From Hyphomicrobiaceae bacterium (GTDB lineage: Bacteria > Pseudomonadota > Alphaproteobacteria > Rhizobiales > Hyphomicrobiaceae), in the NCBI GenBank assembly GCA_022842785.1, contig JALHOW010000002.1:682001-746000 (forward strand): DNA of 64,000 nucleotides. Reading direction: 5' to 3'. This document shows positions 1 through 9,600 of this stretch, piece after piece (position 1 is the stretch's first letter; each line of letters starts with the position of its first letter). A program made the position numbers and the translations under genes. Below the pieces are notes generated by a model, which did no database searches, was not told the DNA's origin, and saw nothing but the letters and a program-made list of their open reading frames with translations.

Positions 1-1620
1 GCGGCCGTCGTCACCGATATTCTACGCGCCCAGGGCTTCGAGCGACTCGACGTCGGCACACTAGCCGGAGTCGTTCCGGGCTATGTCATCGACCAGGTCA
101 TGTCGGCGCGCGAGGCGCTGCAGCCTCTAGAGCTCGCCTACTTCTTCGACTCCATCGAGAGCGAAGGCCGCATCGTATTCCGCCATCGCGGCATCGATCC
201 TCCCGCGATCACCTTGACGCCCGATGCGACAGCCGAGCTCAAGTCCGGCGCCGATCTCATCACGCTCGCGCGCGCCCAGGAAACAGACCTCCCGGCATCC
301 GCACGCATTTCCTACGCCTCATCGGAGCGCGACTATCGCCGCGCCGTTGCCGAGGCGCGCCGCTTGGTCGGCGCCAGCGGCCGCGTGTCGCTCGCCGAGC
401 TGGCGATCGTCATGGAAGCCGATCAGGCCACTCAGATTGCCGAGAGCTGGCTCTTCGAGACGTGGGCCGCACGCGAACGTGCACAATTCGCGCTCCCGCC
501 AAGCCGCATCGCCCTTGAGCCCGGTGACATCGTCGCGCTCGAGGGCCCAGGCGATGCGCGCCTCTTCCGTATCACCGAGATCGGCGACCACGGCGCACGT
601 GAGATCGACGCCATCCGCATCGAGCCCGATGTGTACGCGCCAATCGCAGCAGCACCGCGCAGCGCGGATGCGCCGCTGGCAGCACTGCCCGGCCAACCCT
701 CCGCGCTCTTGCTCGATCTGCCACTCCTGCTCGGCAACGAGACGCCCGATGCCGGTTATTTCGCGACCATGATGCACCCATGGCCCGGCGCTATCGCGCT
801 CTACAGCTCGCCCGACACGTCAGGCTTTGCCTCGAGGGCGCTCGCAACTGAGCCCGCGGCCATGGGTCTGACGCTCGATGATCTCCCTGCTGGTCCGCCG
901 GGCCGACTCGACAAGGCCACGACACTCAATGTCCGTTTGGATTTCGGCGCGCTCAACGCCGTCAACGATCTCGCGCTCTTCTCAGGCAACAATGCCGCCG
1001 CCATCGAGCACGCGCCCGGCCACTGGGAGATCATCCAGTTCCGCGAGGCCACACTCGTCGCGCCTTCGACGTACGCACTCAAGACGCTCCTACGTGGACA
1101 GCAAGGCACGGATGGTACGATCAGTCCGATGTTGCCAGCCGGCGCACGCTTCGTGCTGCTCGACTCGGCACTCACTCGACTGGATCTCGCGCCGGCTGAG
1201 ATCGGCCTGCCGCTCAACTGGCGATTCGGCCCTTCGAACCGCGACCTCGGCGCGCCCTCTTACGATGCACTCACACACGCCTTCGCCGGTATCGGCTATC
1301 GTCCCTATGCGCCCGTGCACATTCGGGGCAAGCGCGACGTCACCGGCATTCACATCCGCTGGATCCGACGCTCACGCATCGGCGGCGATAGCTGGGACGG
1401 CACCGAGATCCCGCTCGGCGAGGAGAGCGAGCGCTACGAGATCGACGTGCTCGATGGCGACACGCCCCTTCGCACGCTGACGACGGTGAGTCCGACACTA
1501 CTTTACTCGACCGCAGATCTGCTCGCCGATTTCGGCACCACGCCGGATGCCCTCACTGTCCGCATCTGCCAGCTCAGCGAACGCTTCGGCCGCGGCGCGC
1601 CTGCGACCGCCGTCCTCTAA
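1..1620 (+). CDS. Gene transfer agent / phage-tail baseplate multidomain protein, C-terminal part
   Basis: The frame is open from base 1, so this is the last 539 codons of a larger gene. The visible part resembles the C-terminal region of the GTA TIM-barrel/'megatron' baseplate protein (orfg15 of RcGTA-type clusters). The best cue is a stretch around 990-1120 with a DNxAAIE-like segment, a WEIIQF segment and then LLRGQQGTDG, which is typical of that family. The protein forms the tail tip and contacts the recipient envelope. It is the last structural gene of such clusters, which fits the lysis-type gene 20 bp downstream. The upstream part and the rest of the cluster lie outside the window. A true prophage origin cannot be excluded, but the alphaproteobacterial setting favours a GTA. 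Confidence 0.8.
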   Translation, partial: AAVVTDILRAQGFERLDVGTLAGVVPGYVIDQVMSAREALQPLELAYFFDSIESEGRIVFRHRGIDPPAITLTPDATAELKSGADLITLARAQETDLPASARISYASSERDYRRAVAEARRLVGASGRVSLAELAIVMEADQATQIAESWLFETWAARERAQFALPPSRIALEPGDIVALEGPGDARLFRITEIGDHGAREIDAIRIEPDVYAPIAAAPRSADAPLAALPGQPSALLLDLPLLLGNETPDAGYFATMMHPWPGAIALYSSPDTSGFASRALATEPAAMGLTLDDLPAGPPGRLDKATTLNVRLDFGALNAVNDLALFSGNNAAAIEHAPGHWEIIQFREATLVAPSTYALKTLLRGQQGTDGTISPMLPAGARFVLLDSALTRLDLAPAEIGLPLNWRFGPSNRDLGAPSYDALTHAFAGIGYRPYAPVHIRGKRDVTGIHIRWIRRSRIGGDSWDGTEIPLGEESERYEIDVLDGDTPLRTLTTVSPTLLYSTADLLADFGTTPDALTVRICQLSERFGRGAPATAVL

Positions 1621-1640
1621 CCCGCGCAAGGAATTCACAC

Positions 1641-2942
1641 ATGCAGCAGCCATCCTGGATGGCCGAGGCTTGGCGCGAGCTTGGCCAATCCGAGCTGGCC
1701 GGCGCCACCCACAATCCGCGCATCGTCGCGATGTTCGACCAGCTCGGCCATCCGGGCCAAAGCGACGAGACCGCATGGTGCGCGGCCTTTGTCGGCGCAT
1801 GCCTCGAGCGTGTCGGCATCTCCAGCACACGCTCACTGCGCGCGCGATCCTATCTCGACTGGGGCACGCCCACCGACAAACCCGCCAGTGGCGCGATCGT
1901 CGTACTGAAACGCGGCAGCAATCCAGCTCAGGGGCATGTCGGTTTTCTCGTCGGCATGACCTCGACACATATCGTCGTTCTCGGTGGCAATCAGTCGAAT
2001 GCCGTCACGGTTGCCGCCTTCAGCCGTGATCTCGTGCTCGGCTTCCGTGAGGCGGCTGCAGCGCGCGCTTCGAATGCTGGCGACAAATTCGACGTCGCGC
2101 TCCGTCATGTCCTCGCCATGGAAGGCGGCTGGACAGACGATCCACATGATCCCGGCGGTCCGACCAACAAAGGCATCACGCTCGCCGTGTACGCCCGCGA
2201 GCGCAACATCGAAATCACGTCGGCCAATTTTGCTGAACTGAAGTCGGATCTTCGCGCGATCCCGGACGCGCTCGTACGCAGCATCTACGAGTCGCGCTAC
2301 TGGCAACCAGCACATTGCCAGGCACTGAGACCCTCTCTGGCGCTCATGCACTTCGATGCTGGCGTCAATCACGGCGTCGGCGCCGCCGCGCGCTTTCTCC
2401 AGGAGGCCCTCGGCGTCGAGATCGACGGCGAGATTGGTCCGATCACACTCGGCGCTGCTCGTAGGGCCGACCCTTGTGAGGCGCTCGCGAAGTATGCCGC
2501 GATCCGGCGCCGACGCTACCGCTCACTTCCGCACTTCTGGCGCTTCGGCCGTGGCTGGCTCCGCCGTGTCGACGCGACGCTCGGCGCCGCCACTCGTCTT
2601 ATCCCGCCGCCCATCGATCCCATCTCAACAGAGGAAAACCCGTTCATGACAGGACCGACCGATGCCCCGACTGCAAAGCCTGACACAACGAACCAAGCCA
2701 AAGGCTGGTGGCAGTCCATGACGATCTGGGGGACCATGCTCACCGCGCTCACGACCGTGCTTCCGCTGCTTGGTGTCGTACTCGGCGTCAGCATCACGCC
2801 TGAACTCGCTGAGCAGATCGGTCAGGATATCGTCCTCGCCATCCAGGCGGTTGGCGGCCTCATCGGCACGCTCATGGCGCTCTTCGGCCGTGCCCGGGCG
2901 ACGGCGTTGCTTCAGGCGAAATCACCGCACACAAACACGTGA
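1641..2942 (+). CDS. Cell-wall hydrolase fused to a holin-like membrane segment (CHAP-like + GH108 + 2 TM)
   Basis: A 433-residue protein with three parts. Residues 1-140 look like the TIGR02594/CHAP-like amidase-peptidase fold, with a candidate catalytic Cys47 in ETAWCAAF and His99 in QGHVGF. Residues about 150-310 are a GH108 (DUF847) muramidase: the catalytic Glu161 sits in AMEGGW, followed by a C-terminal helical/peptidoglycan-binding portion. Residues about 358-420 contain TIWGTM, two hydrophobic segments and a LFGR end, like small phage or GTA holins. The start follows AAGGA at about 1629. It lies 20 bp behind the baseplate gene and so is probably co-transcribed. It would cut peptidoglycan either to let tails cross it or to release particles. 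Hydrolase and holin are normally separate genes, so the in-frame fusion is odd; an internal start is annotated separately. Confidence 0.75.
   Translation: MQQPSWMAEAWRELGQSELAGATHNPRIVAMFDQLGHPGQSDETAWCAAFVGACLERVGISSTRSLRARSYLDWGTPTDKPASGAIVVLKRGSNPAQGHVGFLVGMTSTHIVVLGGNQSNAVTVAAFSRDLVLGFREAAAARASNAGDKFDVALRHVLAMEGGWTDDPHDPGGPTNKGITLAVYARERNIEITSANFAELKSDLRAIPDALVRSIYESRYWQPAHCQALRPSLALMHFDAGVNHGVGAAARFLQEALGVEIDGEIGPITLGAARRADPCEALAKYAAIRRRRYRSLPHFWRFGRGWLRRVDATLGAATRLIPPPIDPISTEENPFMTGPTDAPTAKPDTTNQAKGWWQSMTIWGTMLTALTTVLPLLGVVLGVSITPELAEQIGQDIVLAIQAVGGLIGTLMALFGRARATALLQAKSPHTNT
2631..2648 (+). promoter_or_regulatory. Internal ribosome binding site and start that would release the holin-like part
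   Basis: GAGGA at 2631-2635 is followed 10 nt later by an in-frame ATG at 2646 (codon 336 of the fusion). Translation from here would give a 98-residue protein holding only the linker and the two hydrophobic segments, the size of a free phage holin. This is a positional inference; use of the site is not shown. Confidence 0.35.
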
Positions 2943-2958
2943 CGCGCCAGGTGCGTGA

Positions 2959-4326
2959 TCACTTGCGACGCGCGCGGCGCGCCCGATATTTCGCAGCCCA
3001 ACCCTCGCGCACTTCTTGCGGCGCCCGTGCAAGGGCCAACGCATCAGCCGGAACGTCCTTCGTGATAATGCTTCCGGCCGCGACATAGGCACCGTCACCG
3101 AGCTTCACCGGCGCGACGAGTGCCGAGTTCGACCCAATGAAGACGCCCGCGCCAACGTCGGTGCGATGCTTCTCGAAACCGTCGTAGTTGCAGAAGATGG
3201 TGCCGGCGCCGATGTTCGCACCGGCGCCGACGCGTGCATCACCCATGTAGGTGAAGTGGTTCGCCTTGGCGCCGGCCTCGATCGTCGTATTCTTCACCTC
3301 GACGAAGTTGCCGATGTGGACGTCCGGTCCGATATCCGCGCCAGGGCGAAAACGTGCATAGGGCCCAACGACCGCACCTTTGCGCACGAAAACCGTATCC
3401 CGCCTCTTTCCGTCGTGGCCGGCCATGTAGCAGTTCGCGTGCACGGTGACGCCATCTTCAATCACAACACCCGGTCCGATGACCACGTTCGGCTCGATGA
3501 GCACATCACGACCGATCACCGTGTCGTAACTCAGCCAGACAGTCTCGGGCGCGACGAGCGTTACACCAGCAAGCATGACCTCGTGCCGGCGCCGGCGCTG
3601 CCAGATCGCCTCCGCTGCCGCCAACTGCGTCCGATCGTTGACGCCGAGTACCTCTTCCTCACTGCATACGACGACTCGCGCGCGATAGCCGTCGCGGCGC
3701 GCAAGCTCGATCGCGTCGGTCAGGTACAGCTCACCCTTTGCATTGTCGCCGCTGATCCGCCTCAGCAGCCCCGTGAGATCCTGCACGCGGAAGGCCATGA
3801 CACCGGCATTGCACAGGCGCTGCTGCCGCTCGGCCTCGCTCGCATCGGCCTGCTCGCGGATCGCGATCAACTCGCCGCCCGCGTTGGTCAGCAACCGGCC
3901 ATATCCCGTCGGATCCGCCGCTTCAAATCCCAGCACAGCGACGCCCGCCCCCTCATCCAGCACTGCGCGCATTCGCTCGAGCGTGGCCGCTGTCAGCAGC
4001 GGCGTATCGCCGTAGAGCACCAGCACGTCGCCCTTGTGCCCAGTCAGCGCCGCTGCAGCCGCCAACACGGCATCGGCCGTTCCACGTCGCTCGGCCTGAA
4101 TGAAAGTCTCCGTGGTCGGCGCTGCTGCCCGCCCCTCCGCGGCCACGTCCTCCATGTCCGGTCCGACGACCAGCGCCAGCCGCTCGGGCGCCAACGCCCG
4201 CACCACGTCGAACACATGGCCAAGCATCGACCGGCCCGCGATCTTGTGCAGGACCTTGGGCGTATCGGATTGCATCCGTGTGCCCTGGCCGGCAGCCAGC
4301 ACGACGGTCAGAAGAGGTGCGGCCAT
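2959..4326 (-). CDS. glmU: Bifunctional GlmU: glucosamine-1-phosphate acetyltransferase / UDP-GlcNAc pyrophosphorylase
   Basis: Makes UDP-N-acetylglucosamine for peptidoglycan and lipopolysaccharide in the cytoplasm: it acetylates GlcN-1-P, then uridylylates it. The N-terminal nucleotidyltransferase domain opens with LAAGQGTRM (residues 10-18). From about residue 255 the protein turns into hexapeptide repeats of a left-handed beta helix (for example IGPGVVIEDGV and IGAGTIFCNYDG), ending in a basic tail. At 455 residues it has the usual GlmU length. The frame runs open for 91 codons upstream of the chosen ATG (4324-4326), but that stretch has no homology-like character and the ATG gives the standard N-terminus. 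glmS, its usual partner, is not next to it here. Confidence 0.97.
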   Translation of the reverse strand: MAAPLLTVVLAAGQGTRMQSDTPKVLHKIAGRSMLGHVFDVVRALAPERLALVVGPDMEDVAAEGRAAAPTTETFIQAERRGTADAVLAAAAALTGHKGDVLVLYGDTPLLTAATLERMRAVLDEGAGVAVLGFEAADPTGYGRLLTNAGGELIAIREQADASEAERQQRLCNAGVMAFRVQDLTGLLRRISGDNAKGELYLTDAIELARRDGYRARVVVCSEEEVLGVNDRTQLAAAEAIWQRRRRHEVMLAGVTLVAPETVWLSYDTVIGRDVLIEPNVVIGPGVVIEDGVTVHANCYMAGHDGKRRDTVFVRKGAVVGPYARFRPGADIGPDVHIGNFVEVKNTTIEAGAKANHFTYMGDARVGAGANIGAGTIFCNYDGFEKHRTDVGAGVFIGSNSALVAPVKLGDGAYVAAGSIITKDVPADALALARAPQEVREGWAAKYRARRARRK

Positions 4327-4743
4327 AGCGTGCTTCCTCGATAGATCCGGGTAGTCGACCACTGCGATCTCGTCGCGCGACCGTGGCACCTTCATCTGGC
4401 AACGTCCGTCGGGCACGTCAATTCCAGGCGCCGGCCTTGCCCACCTGAAAGTCCCAAGCCTCGGGTTGCCTGCGCATTCTTGCGCCCGCTGCGTCTGGCC
4501 CGCCACCGTTGAGATTAGGCAGCCCGCGATAGATTGCCCGCCGTTAATCCCGCGAGCATCCCGAAGCCTTCCGTGCTTCGGCCCTCCGGCAGCCCTCAAA
4601 TACCCTCCCCGACTCTCCCCCTACACCTTCCCTTCACCACCTTGCCGGCCACCAAAATGCCACTTGACGAACCAGCCCTTGCCATGAAAAAGAACGATCA
4701 TTCGTTTTTATTGCGGCGCACAAAGCCGAATGGGTCACGCCTC
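4327..4743. other. 417-bp divergent intergenic region between glmU and the tetR-RND operon
   Basis: No gene is supported here. Both genes read outward, so it must hold the glmU promoter on the minus strand and the efflux-operon promoter on the plus strand. The only distinct signal is the inverted repeat at 4693-4706. Bases 4590-4640 are unusually C- and T-rich. Confidence 0.6.
4693..4706. promoter_or_regulatory. Probable TetR-family operator (AACGA-N4-TCGTT)
   Basis: A 5-bp inverted repeat, AACGA at 4693-4697 and TCGTT at 4702-4706, separated by four bases and set in an AT-rich patch. It lies 38 bp before the start codon chosen for the regulator. Boxes of the form AACGA-N4-TCGTT precede many TetR/AcrR-controlled RND efflux operons, so autoregulation by the adjacent TetR protein is likely. 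It also argues against the upstream ATG at 4684 as the start, because that would put the operator inside the coding region. Confidence 0.55.
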
Positions 4744-5352
4744 ATGGCCAAGCTCAGTCCCGAAACCCTGCGCGAGCGCAGCGACCATATTCTCGATGCC
4801 GCAGGGCGCTGCTTCGCCCGTGCCGGTTTCCATCGCACGACCATGCAGGACATCTGCCGCGAGGCCGAGGTCAGCCCGGGTGCGCTCTACATCTATTTCA
4901 ACAGTAAGGAAGCCCTCATCGCCGGCATCTGCGAGCGCGAGCGGGCGGAATTCGCAAGTCGGTTCGCGGAGATGTCGATCGGCGACGACTTCATGGGCGC
5001 TCTGGCCGAGCTGGGCCGCCAATTCCTCGAGGACCCCCTTCACCGCCGGCTTCTATGCATCGAGGTTGGTATCGAGGCCACCCGCAATCCGAAGGTCGGC
5101 GAGATCCATAAAACCGTCGACGTCTTCATCCGCAATTCCTTCCGTGAACTGTTCACGAAGCTCAAAGCCGAGGGCCGCATTGCCCCCGTCTTCGATATCG
5201 AGACAGTCCTCGAGGCCTTCATGACGATTTCGGACGGCCTGCTCTGGCGAGCCGCCGTCGATGAGAACTTCAAGGCCGATGTTGTGATCCCGCCGCTCCT
5301 GCACGCCGTCGCTGCCCTTTTGCGTCCCGTATCCATCGAGGCCAACTCATGA
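4744..5352 (+). CDS. TetR/AcrR family transcriptional repressor of the adjacent RND pump
   Basis: A 202-residue regulator. The N-terminal helix-turn-helix (residues about 12-58) is clear, with the family hallmark TMQDICREAEVSPGALYIYF. The C-terminal ligand and dimer domain is variable, as usual. The start at 4744 (MAKLSPETL) puts the DNA-binding domain at the normal distance from the N-terminus; the in-frame ATG at 4684 would overlap the operator. The stop overlaps the start of the adaptor gene (ATGA, 5349-5352), so regulator and pump form one translationally coupled operon. It likely represses the operon until a toxic substrate binds. The substrate is unknown. Confidence 0.9.
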   Translation: MAKLSPETLRERSDHILDAAGRCFARAGFHRTTMQDICREAEVSPGALYIYFNSKEALIAGICERERAEFASRFAEMSIGDDFMGALAELGRQFLEDPLHRRLLCIEVGIEATRNPKVGEIHKTVDVFIRNSFRELFTKLKAEGRIAPVFDIETVLEAFMTISDGLLWRAAVDENFKADVVIPPLLHAVAALLRPVSIEANS

Positions 5353-6569
5353 ATAAAAAACTCCTCCTCCTCGCGCTGCCCGTGGCGCTCGTCGGCCTTG
5401 GTGCCGCCGCCTACGTGACAGGCTTCCTTCCGAAGGCAGCCGCCGAGAAGAAGGCGGCGGTGCCGACCACGGCGCCAAACATCCACATCAGCGTGAGTGT
5501 CGCCCGCGTCACGCCTCATCCCTTCGTCGAGACGCTCGCGCTCAGCGGATCTCTGGTTCCGCGCGAGGAGATGCTGATCGGGCCGGAGATCGAAGGCCTG
5601 CGCGTGCTCGAGGTCCTCGTGGACGAAGGCGCCGAGGTCAAGCGCGGCCAAGTGCTCGCACGACTCGTGCCCAACACGCTCGACGCTCAGCTTGCGCAGA
5701 ACGAAGCCGCGCTGGCCCGCAATGCCGCGGCGACGGCGCAGGCCCGCGCTCTCATCTCCGAAGCCGAAGCGCGCCTCAAGGAGGCTCAGAACGCGATTAC
5801 ACGCACACGCACGCTCAAGGAGGCAGGTCACGTCTCCGATGCCATCTTCGATCAGCGTGAGTCGGCCTTCAAGCTCGCCGAAGCACAGCTCGTCGCTTCC
5901 CGCGATGGCCTGAAGGCTTCCGAGGCGGACCGGGCGAGCATCGAGGCACAGCGTCGCGAGCTTGTCTGGCGGCGTTCCAAGACGGACGTCACCGCACCGG
6001 CGGACGGCGTCATCACTCATCGCCGCGCTCGCGTCGGCGCCACCCCCTTGCTCGCCTCGCAAGAACCGATGTTCCGCATGATCGAGAAGGGCGAGATCGA
6101 GCTCGACGCCGAAGTACCGCAGGCGCATATCGTTCGCCTCGCACTCGGCCAGAAGGCGCGCATCGCCATCCCAGGCAATGGCGAGGTCGAGGGCACTGTG
6201 CGGCTCATCTCACCGTCCGTCGATCCTGCGACTCGCCTCGGCCGCGTACGCATCCTGCTCGGCAAGGAGCCCAACCTGCGCATCGGCACATTCGCCCGCG
6301 GCGAGGTCGTCATTGCCCGCGGAACGGGGCTCGCGGTGCCGCGTTCGGCCGTGCTTTTCGGCAAGTCGGGCGCCAGCGTGCAGGTCGTCGAGAACGATAC
6401 GGTCGAAAGCCGTCCAGTGACTCTCGGCCTCGCGGAGGCGGACAAACTCGAAATCCGCAGTGGCGTTACCGAGGACACGCTCGTCGTCGCGAAGTCCGGC
6501 ACCTTCTTGCGCAATGGTGACCGTGTTCGCCCCGTTGTGCTTCCTCGCGCTGTTGCCGGCGGCCGCTAG
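5349..6569 (+). CDS. RND efflux periplasmic adaptor subunit (membrane fusion protein)
   Basis: A 406-residue adaptor that bridges an inner-membrane RND pump to an outer-membrane channel. The N-terminal hydrophobic segment (residues about 3-25) is an uncleaved anchor or signal; there is no lipobox Cys. The order is then a beta-barrel/lipoyl half (VLVDEGAEVKRGQVLARL, about 85-102), an Ala/Glu-rich coiled-coil hairpin (about 115-205), the second lipoyl half (DVTAPADGVITHR) and a C-terminal barrel. The start overlaps the tetR stop by 4 bp. The pump gene follows after 66 bp. No outer-membrane TolC-type gene lies in the window, so the pump must borrow one. Confidence 0.93.
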   Translation: MNKKLLLLALPVALVGLGAAAYVTGFLPKAAAEKKAAVPTTAPNIHISVSVARVTPHPFVETLALSGSLVPREEMLIGPEIEGLRVLEVLVDEGAEVKRGQVLARLVPNTLDAQLAQNEAALARNAAATAQARALISEAEARLKEAQNAITRTRTLKEAGHVSDAIFDQRESAFKLAEAQLVASRDGLKASEADRASIEAQRRELVWRRSKTDVTAPADGVITHRRARVGATPLLASQEPMFRMIEKGEIELDAEVPQAHIVRLALGQKARIAIPGNGEVEGTVRLISPSVDPATRLGRVRILLGKEPNLRIGTFARGEVVIARGTGLAVPRSAVLFGKSGASVQVVENDTVESRPVTLGLAEADKLEIRSGVTEDTLVVAKSGTFLRNGDRVRPVVLPRAVAGGR

Positions 6570-6635
6570 AACACGATCGAGAATTTCGTTCGGGACATGC
6601 GCGCCGCGATCAAGCGAACTTCAGGACACTAGGCC

Positions 6636-9600
6636 ATGAATTTCAACGTCTCGGCGTGGTCGATCCGTAACCCGGTTCCCCCGCTTACTCTCTTTCTGGT
6701 GCTGATGGTGCTCGGCGTCATCGCCTTCATGCAGCTCCCGATCACGCGCTTCCCGAATATCGACGTTCCCATCGTTCGGGTGCACATCTACCAGTCGGGC
6801 TCGGCACCCGCCGAGCTCGAGACGCAGGTGACCAAGCGCGTCGAGGACGCCATCGCGAGCGTCAACGGCATCAAGCACATAACCTCGACGGTCACGGAGG
6901 GCATCTCCCTCACCATCATCGAGTTCCGCCTCGAGACGGATACCGACCGCGCCGTCAATGACGTCAAGGACGCCATCGCGCGCGTCCGCTCCGAGCTCCC
7001 TCGCACGATCGAGGAGCCAGTGGTGGCGCGGCTCGACGTCGAGGGCCTGCCGATCGTCACATATGCTGTGCGCGCGCCGGCCATGACGCCCCAGGAGGTC
7101 TCGTGGTTCGTCGATGACGTTGTGGTCCGTACGCTTCAGGGTGTGCGTGGTGTCGGCGAAGTGCTGCGCGTCGGCGGCGTCGCTCGCGAAATCCGCGTCG
7201 CCCTCGACCCCGACCGCCTCCTGTCGCTCGGCATTACAGCAGGCGATGTCAACCGCCAGCTCCGCGCCACCAATGTCGATCTCGCGGGAGGGCGGGGCGA
7301 GATCGGTGGCCGCGAACAAGCCATTCGAACGCTTGCCGGACAGACGACCGTCGCAAAGCTCGCCGCGACCGCCATCGCCCTTCCAGGTGGGCGCAAGGTC
7401 CGGCTCGACGAACTGGGAACCGTGACGGACTCCTATGAGGAGCCGCGCGCATTCGCCGTTGTCGACAAGGAGCCCGTCGTCGCTTTCTCGATTACGCGCG
7501 CCAAGGGTGCAAGCGACACGACCGTCTCGGACGATGTACAAAAGGCCATAGATGGACTTGCTGGGCGCCATCCCGACGTCCAGATCTCGCTCATCGACAC
7601 GACGACGACCGCCGTGCGCGGCGCTTACACCTCGACGATGCAGACGCTCATCGAGGGCGCGCTTCTGGCCATTGCTGTCGTCTTCGTGTTCCTGCGCAAC
7701 TGGCGCGCGACACTCATCACCGCAGTCGCCCTCCCGCTGTCGATCATTCCGGCGTTCTTCGTAATCCACGCCCTCGGCTTCTCGCTCAATCTCGTCAGCC
7801 TGCTCGCCATTACGATCGCAACCGGCATTCTCGTCGACGACGCCATCGTCGAGATCGAGAATATCGAGCGTCACATGGCCATGGGCAAGCTTCCCTATCG
7901 CGCCTCGCTCGACGCTGCCGACCAGATCGGCCTCGCGGTCATCGCCATCACGACGACCATCATCGCCGTCTTCACGCCCGTCAGCTTCATGGGCGGCATT
8001 GCCGGCATGTACTTCAAGCAGTTCGGCCTGACCGTATCGATCGCGGTGTTCTTCTCACTCATCGTCGCGCGTCTGCTGACACCGCTCCTCGCCGCATACT
8101 TCCTCCGCCCGCGCCCGCACAGCCACTACGAGCCGCGCTGGCTGCGCGCTTACACGCGCCTCGCGCGGTGGTCGGTGCGTCACCGCTTCCTGACGCTTTT
8201 CGCGGGGCTTGGCATCTTCGCGGCGTCCATCGGCAGCTTCTTCCTGCTTCCGTCCGCGTTCCTGCCGACCGATGACACCAGCCGCATCCTGCTCGCCGTC
8301 GAGCTGCCCCCGGGGTCACGCCTCGATGACACGCGACGCGTCACGAACGAGCTTACCGACCGCATCAAGCGGCGCCCCGAGGTCGTCAGTGTATTCGTGA
8401 CCGGCGGTCAGGTGCTCGGCTCCGGCGCGGAGGTGCGCAAGGCGACGCTCACGATCAATCTCGTGCCGAAGTCCCAGCGCAAGGAAACGCAGACCGCCAT
8501 CACCGAGTCGCTCGGCGCCGAACTCGCGGTCGTCCCCGATATCCGCTACTGGTTCCTGCGCGACAACGGGCAACGTGCCTTCACCGTGGTTGTGACCGGA
8601 AGCGAAGGTGGCGAAGTCGATCGCGTGGCCGCGGGCCTGACATCGGAAGCCAAGCGCGTCGTCGACAAGGACGGCAAGCCAATGCTGCTCAATGTCGTCT
8701 CGACGGCCGAACTCGACCGCCCTGAGCTGATCGTCGTGCCACGCACCGAACTCGCCGCCGATCTCGGAGTCTCGACCGAGACCATCTCGGAGACGGTCCG
8801 CATCGCCACGATCGGTGATGTCCCCGCCGCGCTCGCAAAGATGAACATCGACGACCGGCAGATCCCAATCCGGGTGCAGTTGGCCGAGGATGCGCGCAGT
8901 GAGCGCGGCATCCTCGAAGGTCTCAAGGTGCCGACCGCGTCTGGCGGTGCGGTGCCGCTCGGCGTCGTTGCCGACTTCAACATGAGCCAAGGGCCGACGG
9001 CGATCAGCCGCTACGATCGCCGCAGGCAGGTAGTGATCGGCGCCGATCTTGCGGGCGAGACACCGCTCGGCGACGCCCTCAAGGCCGTTCTCGCGCAGCC
9101 TTCGGCGCAGAACCTGCCGGCAGGTGTCGAGGTTCGCCAGTTCGGCGATGCCGAAGTCATGGCGGAGGTCTTCGAGAGCTTCGCGCTGGCCATGGGCGCC
9201 GGCATCATGATGATGTACGCCGTGCTCGTGCTGCTCTTCGGCTCCTTCCTCCAGCCGATCACGATCCTCTTCTCGCTTCCGCTCTCGATCGGCGGCGCCA
9301 TATTCGCGCTCTATCTCACCAACGAGCCCGTCAGCCTTCCCGTGGTCATCGGCATCCTGATGCTCATGGGCATCGTCACCAAGAACGCGATCCTGCTCGT
9401 GGACTTCGCGGTTGAGGAAATGGCGAAGGGCGTGCGTCGCGCCGAAGCGATCGTCGATGCCGGCCGCAAGCGCGCCCGGCCGATCATCATGACGACGATT
9501 GCCATGGTCGGCGGCATGATACCGGCCGCGATCAATGCGGGCGACGGCGGCGAATTCCGCGTACCGATGGCAGTTGCGGTCATCGGCGGGCTCATATCAT

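Noticed and set aside
4327-4599. Ninety-one-codon N-terminal extension of GlmU
   Set aside because: The frame is open, but the encoded stretch has no GlmU character, while ATG 4324-4326 gives the canonical N-terminus and length.
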